Source of the DNA: Thermospira aquatica | GTDB lineage: Bacteria; Spirochaetota; Brevinematia; Brevinematales; Thermospiraceae | Direction of reading: 5' to 3' | Length of the DNA: 64,000 nucleotides | NCBI RefSeq assembly: GCF_023525255.1 | Contig: NZ_CP073355.1 | Location: 1,736,001 to 1,800,000, forward strand | In this document: positions 25,373 to 33,214 of the stretch, piece by piece | How positions within the stretch are numbered: the first letter of the stretch is position 1 | How the letters are laid out: each line of letters begins with the position of its first letter | The notes under the pieces: model-generated | What the model was told of the DNA's origin: nothing | Database searches by the model: none | Seen by the model: the letters and a program-made list of their open reading frames with translations, nothing else | Position numbers and translations under genes: made by a program

Positions 25373-27589
25373 ATGCGAAGGGTGTGGGTGGTGGTATTGT
25401 TTTTTCTTAATTTTTCTTTAATGGCTGCTTTCTCGTTTGAGATTCCTCTTTTGGAAAACTGGCGGTATACGTATGGGGATAATGTTGTATATAGTCACGA
25501 GGAGTATGATGATAACGAGTGGATGGTGGTACAGTTTCCTACTACAACCTTTCGTTTTGAGGGTATAAGTGTTCCTTATACTTGGTTAAGAAAACGTTTT
25601 TTTGTTCCTGAGAGGTTAAAGGGTAATCGTTTGGGGCTCTATACGGGAAGAATTCATGATGCTGTGGAGATCTATCTCAATGGTGTTCTTATAGGCGTTT
25701 CTGGAAGTCAGCCTCCTCAGCGCTATTTCGGAACGCCTCATGCTCCGCGTGGATTTTTATTGCCTGAGGAAGTGTTGCGCTATGGTGGTACAAATCTTTT
25801 AGCTATTCGTGTTTATACGCATAAAACTCAGGGAGCTTTTGGAGAAATATTGGTGGCCCCGTATCAAGAGGTTCTTGAACGTGTTCATCGGGAGAGTTTT
25901 TTGGGGTTGGGTATTCCTCAAGTGGTAACTATTGTTTCTCTCTTTATGGTGTTGTATTTTCTCTTTTTATTCTGGAAGAACCGTGAAAAAACGTATCTCT
26001 TTTTGGCTATAGGAGCCTTTTTTATCGGAATTTATTACATGGATATTTATGTTGAGTATCTGCCGATAGACTATCTTCTTAAACAGAAGATAGCTTTTTC
26101 TGGTTTGTATTTGTGTTTTATATTTTTTATTCTTTTCTTTCATAGTTTTTATGGATTTCAAAGAAAATGGCAGGAAATGTTGGCGTTTATTTTTGGTGGG
26201 GGGAGTGTGATTGCAAATTTTCTTATGCCTGATTTTCCAATGTGGGAGATGATCATGGGATCAGTAGTTCAACTGGTCTGGGTGCTTCCAGCGGTGTTGT
26301 ATATTCTTTGGGTGAATCTTTCTGCCGTGTTTCAAAAAAAAACATATGCTTTTTTGATGTTTGTAGGGGCTTTTTTTGCCATTTTCTTTTCTCTGAGGGA
26401 TTCTTTTGGTTTTATTCTTCGCATGTGGGCACGTTACTGGACGTCATCGTGGGGGATGCTTCTTTTTTCAGTTTCGATGTTTATATCGATGGCGCTTCGG
26501 GCTGCGGATATTCAGAAGGAGAGTATGGAGAAGGAGGAAAAGTTGAGGAAGCAAAAGGGGGAACTGCAGGAGGTGCTTGAGAAAACGGAGCAGGTTGTGG
26601 TGGAGCTTGGGGAGACGAGTCAGGAGCTTGATCGGGAGATATCGAGTGCCAGGATGGCGATGGAATATGTGATAGATCTTTCGAGGGAGATGAGGGGGGA
26701 GTTTCAGAGGGAGGCTGAGAAGCTGAGGGAGAGTGCGAGAGCGACGGCGTTGGTAGCTGGAGGGATGGGGAATGTGATGCAACGTTTGGAGAGGGAGAAC
26801 CAGCTGATTCAGAGGGGGATGAAGAGTTTTGATGAACTGGTGAGGTCCATAGGGGAGATGGTGGGAGAACTCAGGCAGTTGAAGGATGTTATGGGAGGGT
26901 TGAAGGAAGGGGTATTGTCACTTGGGGAGCAGACGAAAGCGTCGCAGGGTGCGCTTGAGGAGCTTTCTGGGCGGGCGGAGAATGTGTTTGTGTTATTGGG
27001 GAATATTCAGAAGATAGCGGATGATACGAATACGCTTGCGATCAATGCGGCGATACAGTCGGCGCATGCTGGGGAGTATGGGAAGTCGTTTGCGATAGTT
27101 GGTCAGGAGGTAAGGAATCTTGCTTTGAGTGTAGCGAGGTTAGCGGAGACGGTGACGAGTGAGGTACAGGAGATGAATAATGAACTCTCTGGTGTGCAGG
27201 CGCATTTTGGGAGGTTGGAGCAGGAGTTTGGTCGGACGTTAAAGGAGCTTGAGAGGGTGGAGGGGCTTCTTGGGGTATTCCAGGAGAGGCTTGAGAAGCA
27301 AAGGGAAGGTTCTCAGAATGTAGTCATGACGATACAGGAGCTTGATAAGGTAGTGGGTGGGCTTTTGATGGATCTTGGGAAGCAGAAGGAAGATGTTCAG
27401 GAGTTTGTACGGACACTTGAAAAGACGGAGAAGCTTTTGGAAGCATTTATGAGCAAGCTGGATTCGCAGCGTGAGAAGGAGGAGAAAGTCTTGCAGGTGA
27501 TGGAGAGTCTTTCGGGTCTTTCTCAAAAACACAAAGAGATTGTTGCCAGTTTGACTGACGTGGTCATTGGGAAAGAGGGAAGGGGATAG
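25373..27589 (+). CDS. Methyl-accepting chemotaxis-like receptor with sugar-binding-like sensor and 7TM region (paralogue 1)
   Basis: A 738-residue protein. A signal sequence is followed by a periplasmic jelly-roll domain (about 20-175) resembling the 7TMR-DISMED2 or glycosidase sugar-binding fold: WLRKRFFVPERLKGNRLGLY, EIYLNGVLIGVSGSQPP. About seven membrane helices span residues 178-378. The cytoplasmic part is a long coiled coil with a chemoreceptor hairpin at about 543-590: IADDTNTLAINAAIQSAHAG and VGQEVRNLALSVARLAE, variants of the usual MCP tip. No HAMP domain is seen. It should signal to the CheA-CheW pair encoded 8 kb downstream. Its second half is nearly identical in DNA to the next gene. 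Confidence 0.85.
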   Translation: MRRVWVVVLFFLNFSLMAAFSFEIPLLENWRYTYGDNVVYSHEEYDDNEWMVVQFPTTTFRFEGISVPYTWLRKRFFVPERLKGNRLGLYTGRIHDAVEIYLNGVLIGVSGSQPPQRYFGTPHAPRGFLLPEEVLRYGGTNLLAIRVYTHKTQGAFGEILVAPYQEVLERVHRESFLGLGIPQVVTIVSLFMVLYFLFLFWKNREKTYLFLAIGAFFIGIYYMDIYVEYLPIDYLLKQKIAFSGLYLCFIFFILFFHSFYGFQRKWQEMLAFIFGGGSVIANFLMPDFPMWEMIMGSVVQLVWVLPAVLYILWVNLSAVFQKKTYAFLMFVGAFFAIFFSLRDSFGFILRMWARYWTSSWGMLLFSVSMFISMALRAADIQKESMEKEEKLRKQKGELQEVLEKTEQVVVELGETSQELDREISSARMAMEYVIDLSREMRGEFQREAEKLRESARATALVAGGMGNVMQRLERENQLIQRGMKSFDELVRSIGEMVGELRQLKDVMGGLKEGVLSLGEQTKASQGALEELSGRAENVFVLLGNIQKIADDTNTLAINAAIQSAHAGEYGKSFAIVGQEVRNLALSVARLAETVTSEVQEMNNELSGVQAHFGRLEQEFGRTLKELERVEGLLGVFQERLEKQREGSQNVVMTIQELDKVVGGLLMDLGKQKEDVQEFVRTLEKTEKLLEAFMSKLDSQREKEEKVLQVMESLSGLSQKHKEIVASLTDVVIGKEGRG
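26432..27356 (+). repeat. Near-identical 0.9-kb block shared by the two receptor genes, copy 1
   Basis: From CGTTACTGGACGTCATCG onward the DNA matches 28718-29642 with only a few differences seen by eye. A diverged patch of about 100 bp follows, then a further matching block to near the stop codons. Copy 2 is at 28718-29642. Upstream sensor and membrane regions are clearly less alike. Confidence 0.92.
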
Positions 27590-27652
27590 GTAGGTGCGGA
27601 TAGGAAATGGGGGTGTCGTTGAAAAGATAAGGGAATGGAAAGGGAGAGTAAT

Positions 27653-29866
27653 ATGCGGTGGTTAGGAATCATCTTTTTATTTTTTGCAAGGATTTCCTTG
27701 CTAGCGGCTTTTTCGTTTGAGATTCCTCTTTTGGAAAACTGGCGGTATACGTATGGGGATGATTCTCGTTATCGTGAAGTGGACTATAATGATTCTCAGT
27801 GGCAAACTGTTCAATTCCCTACAACCTTTTTTGTTTTTGAGGGTCAAGAGAATCCTTATACCTGGTTTCGTAAACATTTTTTTGTTCCTGAGAGTTTAAA
27901 GGGTAATCGTTTGGGTCTCTATACTGGAAGAATTCATGATGCTGTGGAGATCTATCTCAATGGTGTTCTTATCGGGGTTTCTGGAAGTCAGCCTCCGCAG
28001 CGCTATTTCGGAACGCCTAATACACCACGTGGTTTTTTATTGTCAGGTCAGATTCTCCGTTATGGAGAGACAAATCTCATAGCTTTACGTTTATACACAC
28101 ACAAAAAAACAGGTTCTTTTGGGAAAATTGTCATAGCACCATATCATGAGGTGTTTCAGCGGGTACGCTTGGATTATTTTTTGGGGATAGGAATTCCTCA
28201 AATTGTGGCGGTAATTGCCCTTTTTATGCTTGTCTATTTTTTCTCTTTGTTTTTAAAGAGTCGAGAAAACTATTATCTTTTTATTGGCTTTGCTATGTTT
28301 TTTATAGGGGTTTTTTATTATATAGATCTCTGTGTGGAATATCTTTCTTTTGTTGATTATCTTACGAAAACCAAGATTGCTTACATGGGTTTGTATCTGG
28401 CGTTGGTATGTTTTATTTTGTTTTTTCACAGGATATATGAGACGGGAAAAAGATGGATTGAAGTTTTGGTGATAGGCATAGGAATCGTATCGATTGTGGT
28501 CAATTTTGTGGTTTCAGATTATGCCTCTTGGCAAATGGTGACCACTTCTGTGATGCATCCTTTGTGGGTACTTCCAGCAATGTTGTATATCCTAGGGATA
28601 AATATTTGGGCTATGTTTCATAAAAAACCGTATGCTATTTTAATGGGGGGTGGCTTTTTCTTTGCAGTTTTCTTTGGTATTCATGATTCGATGAGATTTA
28701 TGCTTAACATGTGGATGCGTTACTGGACGTCATCGTGGGGGATGCTTCTTTTTTCAGTTTCGATGTTTATATCGATGGCGCTTCGGGCTGCGGATATTCA
28801 GAAGGAGAGTATGGAGAAGGAGGAAAAGTTGAGGAAGCAAAAGGGGGAACTGCAGGAGGTGCTTGAGAAAACGGAGCAGGTTGTGGTGGAGCTTGGGGAG
28901 ACGAGTCAGGAGCTTGATCGGGAGATATCGAGTGCCAGGATGGCGATGGAATATGTGATAGATCTTTCGAGGGAGATGAGGGGAGAGTTTCAGAGGGAGG
29001 CGGAGAAGCTGAGGGAGAGTGCGAGAGCGACGGCGTTGGTAGCTGGAGGGATGGGGAATGTGATGCAACGTTTGGAGAGGGAGAACCAGCTGATTCAGAG
29101 GGGGATGAAGAGTTTTGATGAACTGGTGAGGTCCATAGGGGAGATGGTGGGAGAACTCAGGCAGTTGAAGGATGTTATGGGAGGGTTGAAGGAAGGGGTA
29201 TTGTCACTTGGGGAGCAGACGAAAGCGTCGCAGGGTGCGCTTGAGGAGCTTTCTGGGCGGGCGGAGAATGTGTTTGTGTTATTGGGGAATATTCAGAAGA
29301 TAGCGGATGATACGAATACGCTTGCGATCAATGCGGCGATACAGTCGGCGCATGCTGGGGAGTATGGGAAGTCGTTTGCGATAGTTGGTCAGGAGGTAAG
29401 GAATCTTGCTTTGAGTGTAGCGAGGTTAGCGGAGACGGTGACGAGTGAGGTACAGGAGATGAATAATGAACTCTCTGGTGTGCAGGCGCATTTTGGGAGG
29501 TTGGAGCAGGAGTTTGGTCGGACGTTAAAGGAGCTTGAGAGGGTGGAGGGGCTTCTTGGGGTATTCCAGGAGAGGCTTGAGAAGCAAAGGGAAGGTTCTC
29601 AGAATGTAGTCATGACGATACAGGAGCTTGATAAGGTAGTGGCTGGGCTTTTAATGGATCTTGGTAAGCAGAAGGGAGAGGTGCAAGAGTTTGTGAGGAT
29701 ACTTGAGGAGACGGAGAAGCTTCTTGGGGCATTTATGAGCAAGCTGGATTCGCAGCGTGAGAAGGAGGAGAAAGTCTTGCAGGTGATGGAGAGTCTTTCG
29801 GGTCTTTCTCAAAAACACAAAGAGATTGTTGCCAGTTTGACTGAGGTGGTCGTTGGGAAAGTGTGA
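27653..29866 (+). CDS. Methyl-accepting chemotaxis-like receptor with sugar-binding-like sensor and 7TM region (paralogue 2)
   Basis: About 737 residues with the same plan as the preceding receptor: signal peptide, periplasmic jelly-roll domain, seven hydrophobic helices, coiled-coil MCP domain. ATG 27653 has AGGGAGAG upstream; ATG 27635 is the alternative. The sensor and membrane parts have diverged, with local islands of identity (for example KGNRLGLYTGRIHDAVEIYL), while the signalling half is almost unchanged. The two receptors therefore probably sense different ligands but send the same output. It is followed by a strong terminator. Confidence 0.85.
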   Translation: MRWLGIIFLFFARISLLAAFSFEIPLLENWRYTYGDDSRYREVDYNDSQWQTVQFPTTFFVFEGQENPYTWFRKHFFVPESLKGNRLGLYTGRIHDAVEIYLNGVLIGVSGSQPPQRYFGTPNTPRGFLLSGQILRYGETNLIALRLYTHKKTGSFGKIVIAPYHEVFQRVRLDYFLGIGIPQIVAVIALFMLVYFFSLFLKSRENYYLFIGFAMFFIGVFYYIDLCVEYLSFVDYLTKTKIAYMGLYLALVCFILFFHRIYETGKRWIEVLVIGIGIVSIVVNFVVSDYASWQMVTTSVMHPLWVLPAMLYILGINIWAMFHKKPYAILMGGGFFFAVFFGIHDSMRFMLNMWMRYWTSSWGMLLFSVSMFISMALRAADIQKESMEKEEKLRKQKGELQEVLEKTEQVVVELGETSQELDREISSARMAMEYVIDLSREMRGEFQREAEKLRESARATALVAGGMGNVMQRLERENQLIQRGMKSFDELVRSIGEMVGELRQLKDVMGGLKEGVLSLGEQTKASQGALEELSGRAENVFVLLGNIQKIADDTNTLAINAAIQSAHAGEYGKSFAIVGQEVRNLALSVARLAETVTSEVQEMNNELSGVQAHFGRLEQEFGRTLKELERVEGLLGVFQERLEKQREGSQNVVMTIQELDKVVAGLLMDLGKQKGEVQEFVRILEETEKLLGAFMSKLDSQREKEEKVLQVMESLSGLSQKHKEIVASLTEVVVGKV
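28718..29642 (+). repeat. Near-identical 0.9-kb block shared by the two receptor genes, copy 2
   Basis: Second copy of the block at 26432-27356, offset by 2286 bp. It encodes the last membrane helix and the coiled-coil signalling domain up to the diverged patch near the C-terminus. Confidence 0.92.
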
Positions 29867-29881
29867 AAAGAGGGTAATAAA

Positions 29882-29908
29882 AAAGGCGCTCTTTTTAAGA
29901 GCGCCTTT
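29882..29908. terminator. Bidirectional terminator between receptor 2 and the zinc-ribbon gene
   Basis: A perfect 12-bp stem, AAAGGCGCTCTT / AAGAGCGCCTTT, with a 3-base loop. The flank gives a six-T run on the minus strand and only TTT on the plus strand, so it is strongest for the minus-strand gene but can serve both convergent transcripts. Confidence 0.88.
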
Positions 29909-29968
29909 GGGATTACGGGACTTTGTCTTCTATAAGAGTCAGGTGAATCAGGATCCCGTCAGGCATCC

Positions 29969-30151
29969 CTACCACCTGGAAGAACCGCCACCAAAGGAAC
30001 GATTGTTTCGCTGTTGTTTCCTGGCCCTACGGCAATCAGGACAGCGTGCGGGTTCATTTGTGAACCCCTTTTCCTGGTAGAAAGCCTGTTCACCTTCTGT
30101 AAAGGTGAATTCTTTCCCACAATCCTTGCAGGTGAGAATTTTGTCTGGCAT
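29969..30151 (-). CDS. Small zinc-ribbon protein
   Basis: A 60-residue protein with two cysteine pairs, CKDC (about residues 8-11) and CPDC (about 37-40), around the motif EFTFTEGEQAFYQEKGF, followed by a basic Arg/Lys tail and Gly/Ser end. This matches the small probable zinc-ribbon family widespread in bacteria, of unknown function and probably nucleic-acid-binding. AGGAGGG precedes the ATG at 30151; an upstream in-frame ATG would skip that site. It is monocistronic with its own promoter and terminator. Confidence 0.85.
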   Translation of the reverse strand: MPDKILTCKDCGKEFTFTEGEQAFYQEKGFTNEPARCPDCRRARKQQRNNRSFGGGSSRW

Positions 30152-30235
30152 AGACCCTCCTTTTGAGTTAGCCAAAATTTGAGAATCAGCAAATGATGGC
30201 TAAGTCAAAGACACTCACCTGCTGTTCACGACTAT

Positions 30236-30264
30236 AGTATACGGTATTTTTTCAAAAAAGTAAA
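30236..30264 (-). promoter_or_regulatory. Sigma-70 promoter for the zinc-ribbon gene
   Basis: On the minus strand: TTTACT, 17-bp spacer, TATACT. The leader is about 80 nt and can fold a 7-bp stem (TTAGCCA at 30168-30174 with TGGCTAA at 30197-30203, plus-strand reading). Confidence 0.65.
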
Positions 30265-30373
30265 GTTTTTTTGTGCTCTTTTCAAAAATTATTTTTTTGT
30301 TTTTCGATGTTTAAAATGGAAAGTTTTTTCCCTTTTTGTCGATATATATTTATCATAGAGAAAGGAGTTTTTC

Positions 30374-31264
30374 ATGCAACTATCTATTAATGGCGAGATT
30401 GTTGATGTTACTCTCGAGGGAGAAAAAACCGCTTGGGATCTTGTGATGTCTCTTACGCGTATTCTTGCAGAGGAAGACAGAATTATTACAGGAGTAACGA
30501 TCAACAATACTTTTTATTCCAGTGATAATGATGTTTTAGAGCAGATACCTGTTGAGGAAATTCAGGATATTTCTTTAGAGGTGGCAGAAAAACGTGAGGT
30601 TGTAAAAACGTTGCTTCAGAAGTCACAGGAAATTTGTATATCGGTAGCACAGGATCTTCAGGGGAACGGATATGCCCATGTCGCTCAATACAAAGAGATC
30701 ATGGAATGGATCCTTGAGGTTCTCGAGATTGTCCATGCCCTGTCTCCTGTAGAGATGGTAGAATCTTCTTTGATTCGTAACACAATTTTGGAACTCATCA
30801 AGTATTGGCAATCTGATAACAAAGATGAAAAAGATATTCCTCAACTCGTTCAGGTTATGCAGAGTTTATCTCAGTATTTTGAGTTGTTGATGTCAAAAGT
30901 GGTACTTCCTGTGCAGATAGAGCGCGAAGAGCTTGAGAAGGCATTGGATGAGCTCCTTGAGATGTTGCCTCAGATCTCAGAGAGTTTTCAGCTGGGTCAT
31001 GATAGGATAGCGTTTGAGAAGATCTACCAGGTTGTAGCGATTCTTGAGTCGGCTATTTTGTATCTGCGGCAGCATGCCGCTGATTTTGCAGGACGGGATG
31101 ATGAGATTGAAAATATGGCCCAAGGAATGAATGCTCTTCTTTCCGATATCGTGGCAGCGATTGAAAAATCCGATCTTGTTTATCTGGGAGATTTAATGGA
31201 GTATGAACTTCCAGAAAAAATAGAGCTTTATCGTTCAGTAGTATGGAGCTCGGATGGAGATTGA
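30374..31264 (+). CDS. Unknown protein at the head of the chemotaxis operon
   Basis: A 296-residue cytosolic protein of no recognised family. Residues 1-70 look like a small alpha/beta, perhaps ubiquitin-like, domain (MQLSINGEIVDVTLEGEKT). The rest is predicted helical and acidic, with long amphipathic helices (EELEKALDELLEMLPQISES, DRIAFEKIYQVVAILESAIL) that resemble four-helix or phosphotransfer-like bundles, though no His-containing HPt motif is seen. AAAGGAG precedes the ATG. cheR overlaps its end by 11 bp and cheB overlaps cheR by 14 bp, so it is very probably translated with them and linked to receptor methylation or signalling. Confidence 0.7.
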   Translation: MQLSINGEIVDVTLEGEKTAWDLVMSLTRILAEEDRIITGVTINNTFYSSDNDVLEQIPVEEIQDISLEVAEKREVVKTLLQKSQEICISVAQDLQGNGYAHVAQYKEIMEWILEVLEIVHALSPVEMVESSLIRNTILELIKYWQSDNKDEKDIPQLVQVMQSLSQYFELLMSKVVLPVQIEREELEKALDELLEMLPQISESFQLGHDRIAFEKIYQVVAILESAILYLRQHAADFAGRDDEIENMAQGMNALLSDIVAAIEKSDLVYLGDLMEYELPEKIELYRSVVWSSDGD

Positions 31265-32060
31265 TGTTGGTGTTCTGAAGGAACTTGCTTCTCTGGTTTA
31301 TGAGGTGAGCGGTATTGTGTTTAAAGATTCTAATCTTACTGTGCTTGAGAGTCGGTTGAGAACGAGGATTAATGAGAAACACTGTTCCCCTCGTGAATAT
31401 ATCCAGATTCTCCGGACGAATGATCAGGAACTTCGGGATTTTGTGGATTTTGTGACGACGAATTTTACCAGTTTTTTCCGTTATCCGCGACATTTTGAGA
31501 TGTTACGGACAGAGATTTTGCCCAAGGTAGTGCAAAAAAGCTCCGAAAAAAAGATTACGATCTGGAGTGCAGGGTGTTCCACAGGAGAGGAACCCTATTC
31601 TCTCGCTATAACGCTGGATATTTTTCTTCGGGAGAATGAGATGTTTGATTGGGAGTATGCTGTTATAGGTTCGGATATCAGTCTTCAAAGTCTTTTTGTG
31701 GCAAAAGAGGGGGTTTTCCCTGAAAAGGCTTTTACAAAAGTGCCAGAGGATCTTGTTCAAAAGTACTTTGTGAAAACCTCTAAAGGATACCAGATAGTTC
31801 CTGAGATAGCGAAACACATTCGTTTTGATTATCACAATCTGATTTATGATAATGGACTTCGGGATATTCCTGTGGTTTTTTGTCGAAATGTCTTGATTTA
31901 TTTTGATCTTGCTGTACAATTGAAAGTGCTGGAAAATATTCATCGTGCCATGAGAAGTGGAGGTTTTTTGTTTATAGGACATTCTGAGAGTTTAATAAGG
32001 ATTACCAATATGTTTCATCCACAGAGTTTCTCACAAGGGGTAGTGTATGTCAAATCGTAA
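31254..32060 (+). CDS. cheR: Chemotaxis protein methyltransferase
   Basis: A 268-residue enzyme that methylates glutamates on chemoreceptors using S-adenosylmethionine. The N-terminal helical domain (SGIVFKDSNLTVLESRL) is followed by the catalytic domain, with TTNFTSFFRYPRHFEML, the SAM-binding IWSAGCSTGEEPYSLA, and VVFCRNVLIYFD. The C-terminus ends in GHSESL, as usual. Its start overlaps the upstream unknown gene by 11 bp and its end overlaps cheB by 14 bp. Together they set adaptation for the receptors encoded just upstream. Confidence 0.95.
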   Translation: MEIDVGVLKELASLVYEVSGIVFKDSNLTVLESRLRTRINEKHCSPREYIQILRTNDQELRDFVDFVTTNFTSFFRYPRHFEMLRTEILPKVVQKSSEKKITIWSAGCSTGEEPYSLAITLDIFLRENEMFDWEYAVIGSDISLQSLFVAKEGVFPEKAFTKVPEDLVQKYFVKTSKGYQIVPEIAKHIRFDYHNLIYDNGLRDIPVVFCRNVLIYFDLAVQLKVLENIHRAMRSGGFLFIGHSESLIRITNMFHPQSFSQGVVYVKS

Positions 32061-33159
32061 GATACGAGTCTTAATTATCGATGATTCGGTTTTGATTCGT
32101 AAGTATGTCACACAAATCTTGTCAGAAATTAATGATGTGGAAGTGGTCGGAAGTGCACCAAATGGCAAGATCGGACTCCAGAAGATTTTTCTCTACAAAC
32201 CGGATGTAGTGATTCTGGATATTGAGATGCCTGAGATGAATGGTCTTGAGGTTTTGCAGTATTTGAAAGACAAAGTAGAAACAAAAAATAGGCCTCATGT
32301 GATTGTGTTCAGTTCTGTAGTGGGTGATGGAAGTCCTACAACATGGGAGGCATTGAGTCTTGGTGCTAAGGAGATTATGCTTAAGCCTGATTCACCGATT
32401 TATCAGAACCTGGAGGAGGTAAAAAAAGAATTTCAGCTCAAGATAGAAGGTCTTTTTTATCAGTTGGGGACTTCGAAGTCCGAAGTAAAACCAGTTGAAA
32501 AGGAAGAAGACCGTCTTTTGGAGGGTGTTCGAACTTCCCTTGTTGGAGTCAAAGAAGTAATGAAACAAAAGCCTATTGTGCCTCGTTTGGTAGCCATAGG
32601 TTCATCCACGGGGGGACCAAACGCTATACGTTCAATCATGGAACATCTTGGAGAACTTTCTGTTCCTATGGTGATAGCTCAGCATATGCCACCTCTTTTT
32701 ACAGGTGAATTTGCGAAAAATCTTTCTTTAGCCTATCGTCGTCCAGTGAAGGAACTTACAGAGGGAGAAAAGCTTCAACCAGGTTTCATCTATGTCTGTC
32801 CGGGAGGCACTCATGCTAGGATTGATAAAGATGGCGACGATCTTGTGTTTCATAGGGACGAAAAAAATTACGAGGAATTTTTCTTTAAACCTTCTGTCGA
32901 TATTTTCTTTAAGTCTATAAAAGAAGCCGTGGGGAACCGAGTAGTAGCTGTGGTTTTGAGTGGAATGGGAAAAGATGGTTCTCTTGAGGCACCAAGTCTC
33001 AGAAAATTGGGGGCTATTGTCCTGGCTCAGGATAAGGCTACGTCGGTGGTTTGGGGGATGCCAGGGAACGCTGTTAAGAGTGGCGGAGTGGATGTGGTTT
33101 TGCCTATTCATGAAATGGGGCAAGCAATAACTATGCTTGCAGGGAAAAAAGATGTGTAA
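32047..33159 (+). CDS. cheB: Chemotaxis response regulator protein-glutamate methylesterase
   Basis: A 370-residue protein. The receiver domain (1-125) has the acidic pair IDDS and the phospho-acceptor Asp58 (VVILDIEMPEMNGLEV). The methylesterase domain (about 180-370) carries AIGSSTGGPNAIRS with the catalytic Ser near 187, His213 in AQHMPPLFTG, and SGMGKDGS. It removes methyl groups from receptors and is activated by CheA phosphorylation. The inter-domain linker is long. It overlaps cheR and is followed, after 55 bp with a promoter, by cheA. Confidence 0.95.
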   Translation: MSNRKIRVLIIDDSVLIRKYVTQILSEINDVEVVGSAPNGKIGLQKIFLYKPDVVILDIEMPEMNGLEVLQYLKDKVETKNRPHVIVFSSVVGDGSPTTWEALSLGAKEIMLKPDSPIYQNLEEVKKEFQLKIEGLFYQLGTSKSEVKPVEKEEDRLLEGVRTSLVGVKEVMKQKPIVPRLVAIGSSTGGPNAIRSIMEHLGELSVPMVIAQHMPPLFTGEFAKNLSLAYRRPVKELTEGEKLQPGFIYVCPGGTHARIDKDGDDLVFHRDEKNYEEFFFKPSVDIFFKSIKEAVGNRVVAVVLSGMGKDGSLEAPSLRKLGAIVLAQDKATSVVWGMPGNAVKSGGVDVVLPIHEMGQAITMLAGKKDV

Positions 33160-33163
33160 AAGT

Positions 33164-33192
33164 TTGAGAGATTTTTTGTTTTATTTTATACT
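33164..33192 (+). promoter_or_regulatory. Sigma-70 promoter for the cheA operon
   Basis: TTGAGA, 17-bp spacer, TATACT, 22 bp before the cheA ATG. It means that cheA-cheW-cheX-cheY can be made apart from cheR-cheB. Confidence 0.75.
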
Positions 33193-33214
33193 ATAAGGGG
33201 AGTGGCTGGAAAGA

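Noticed and set aside
26468-29068. Long open frames on the minus strand opposite the receptor coiled coils, rich in Leu, His and Arg
   Set aside because: They mirror the purine-rich heptad codons of the receptor genes, have no ribosome sites, and resemble no protein family.
30300-30373. Sigma-28 type promoter before the chemotaxis operon (TAAA ... GTCGATAT)
   Set aside because: The two parts are 22 bp apart, whereas the sigma-28 spacer is about 15 bp.
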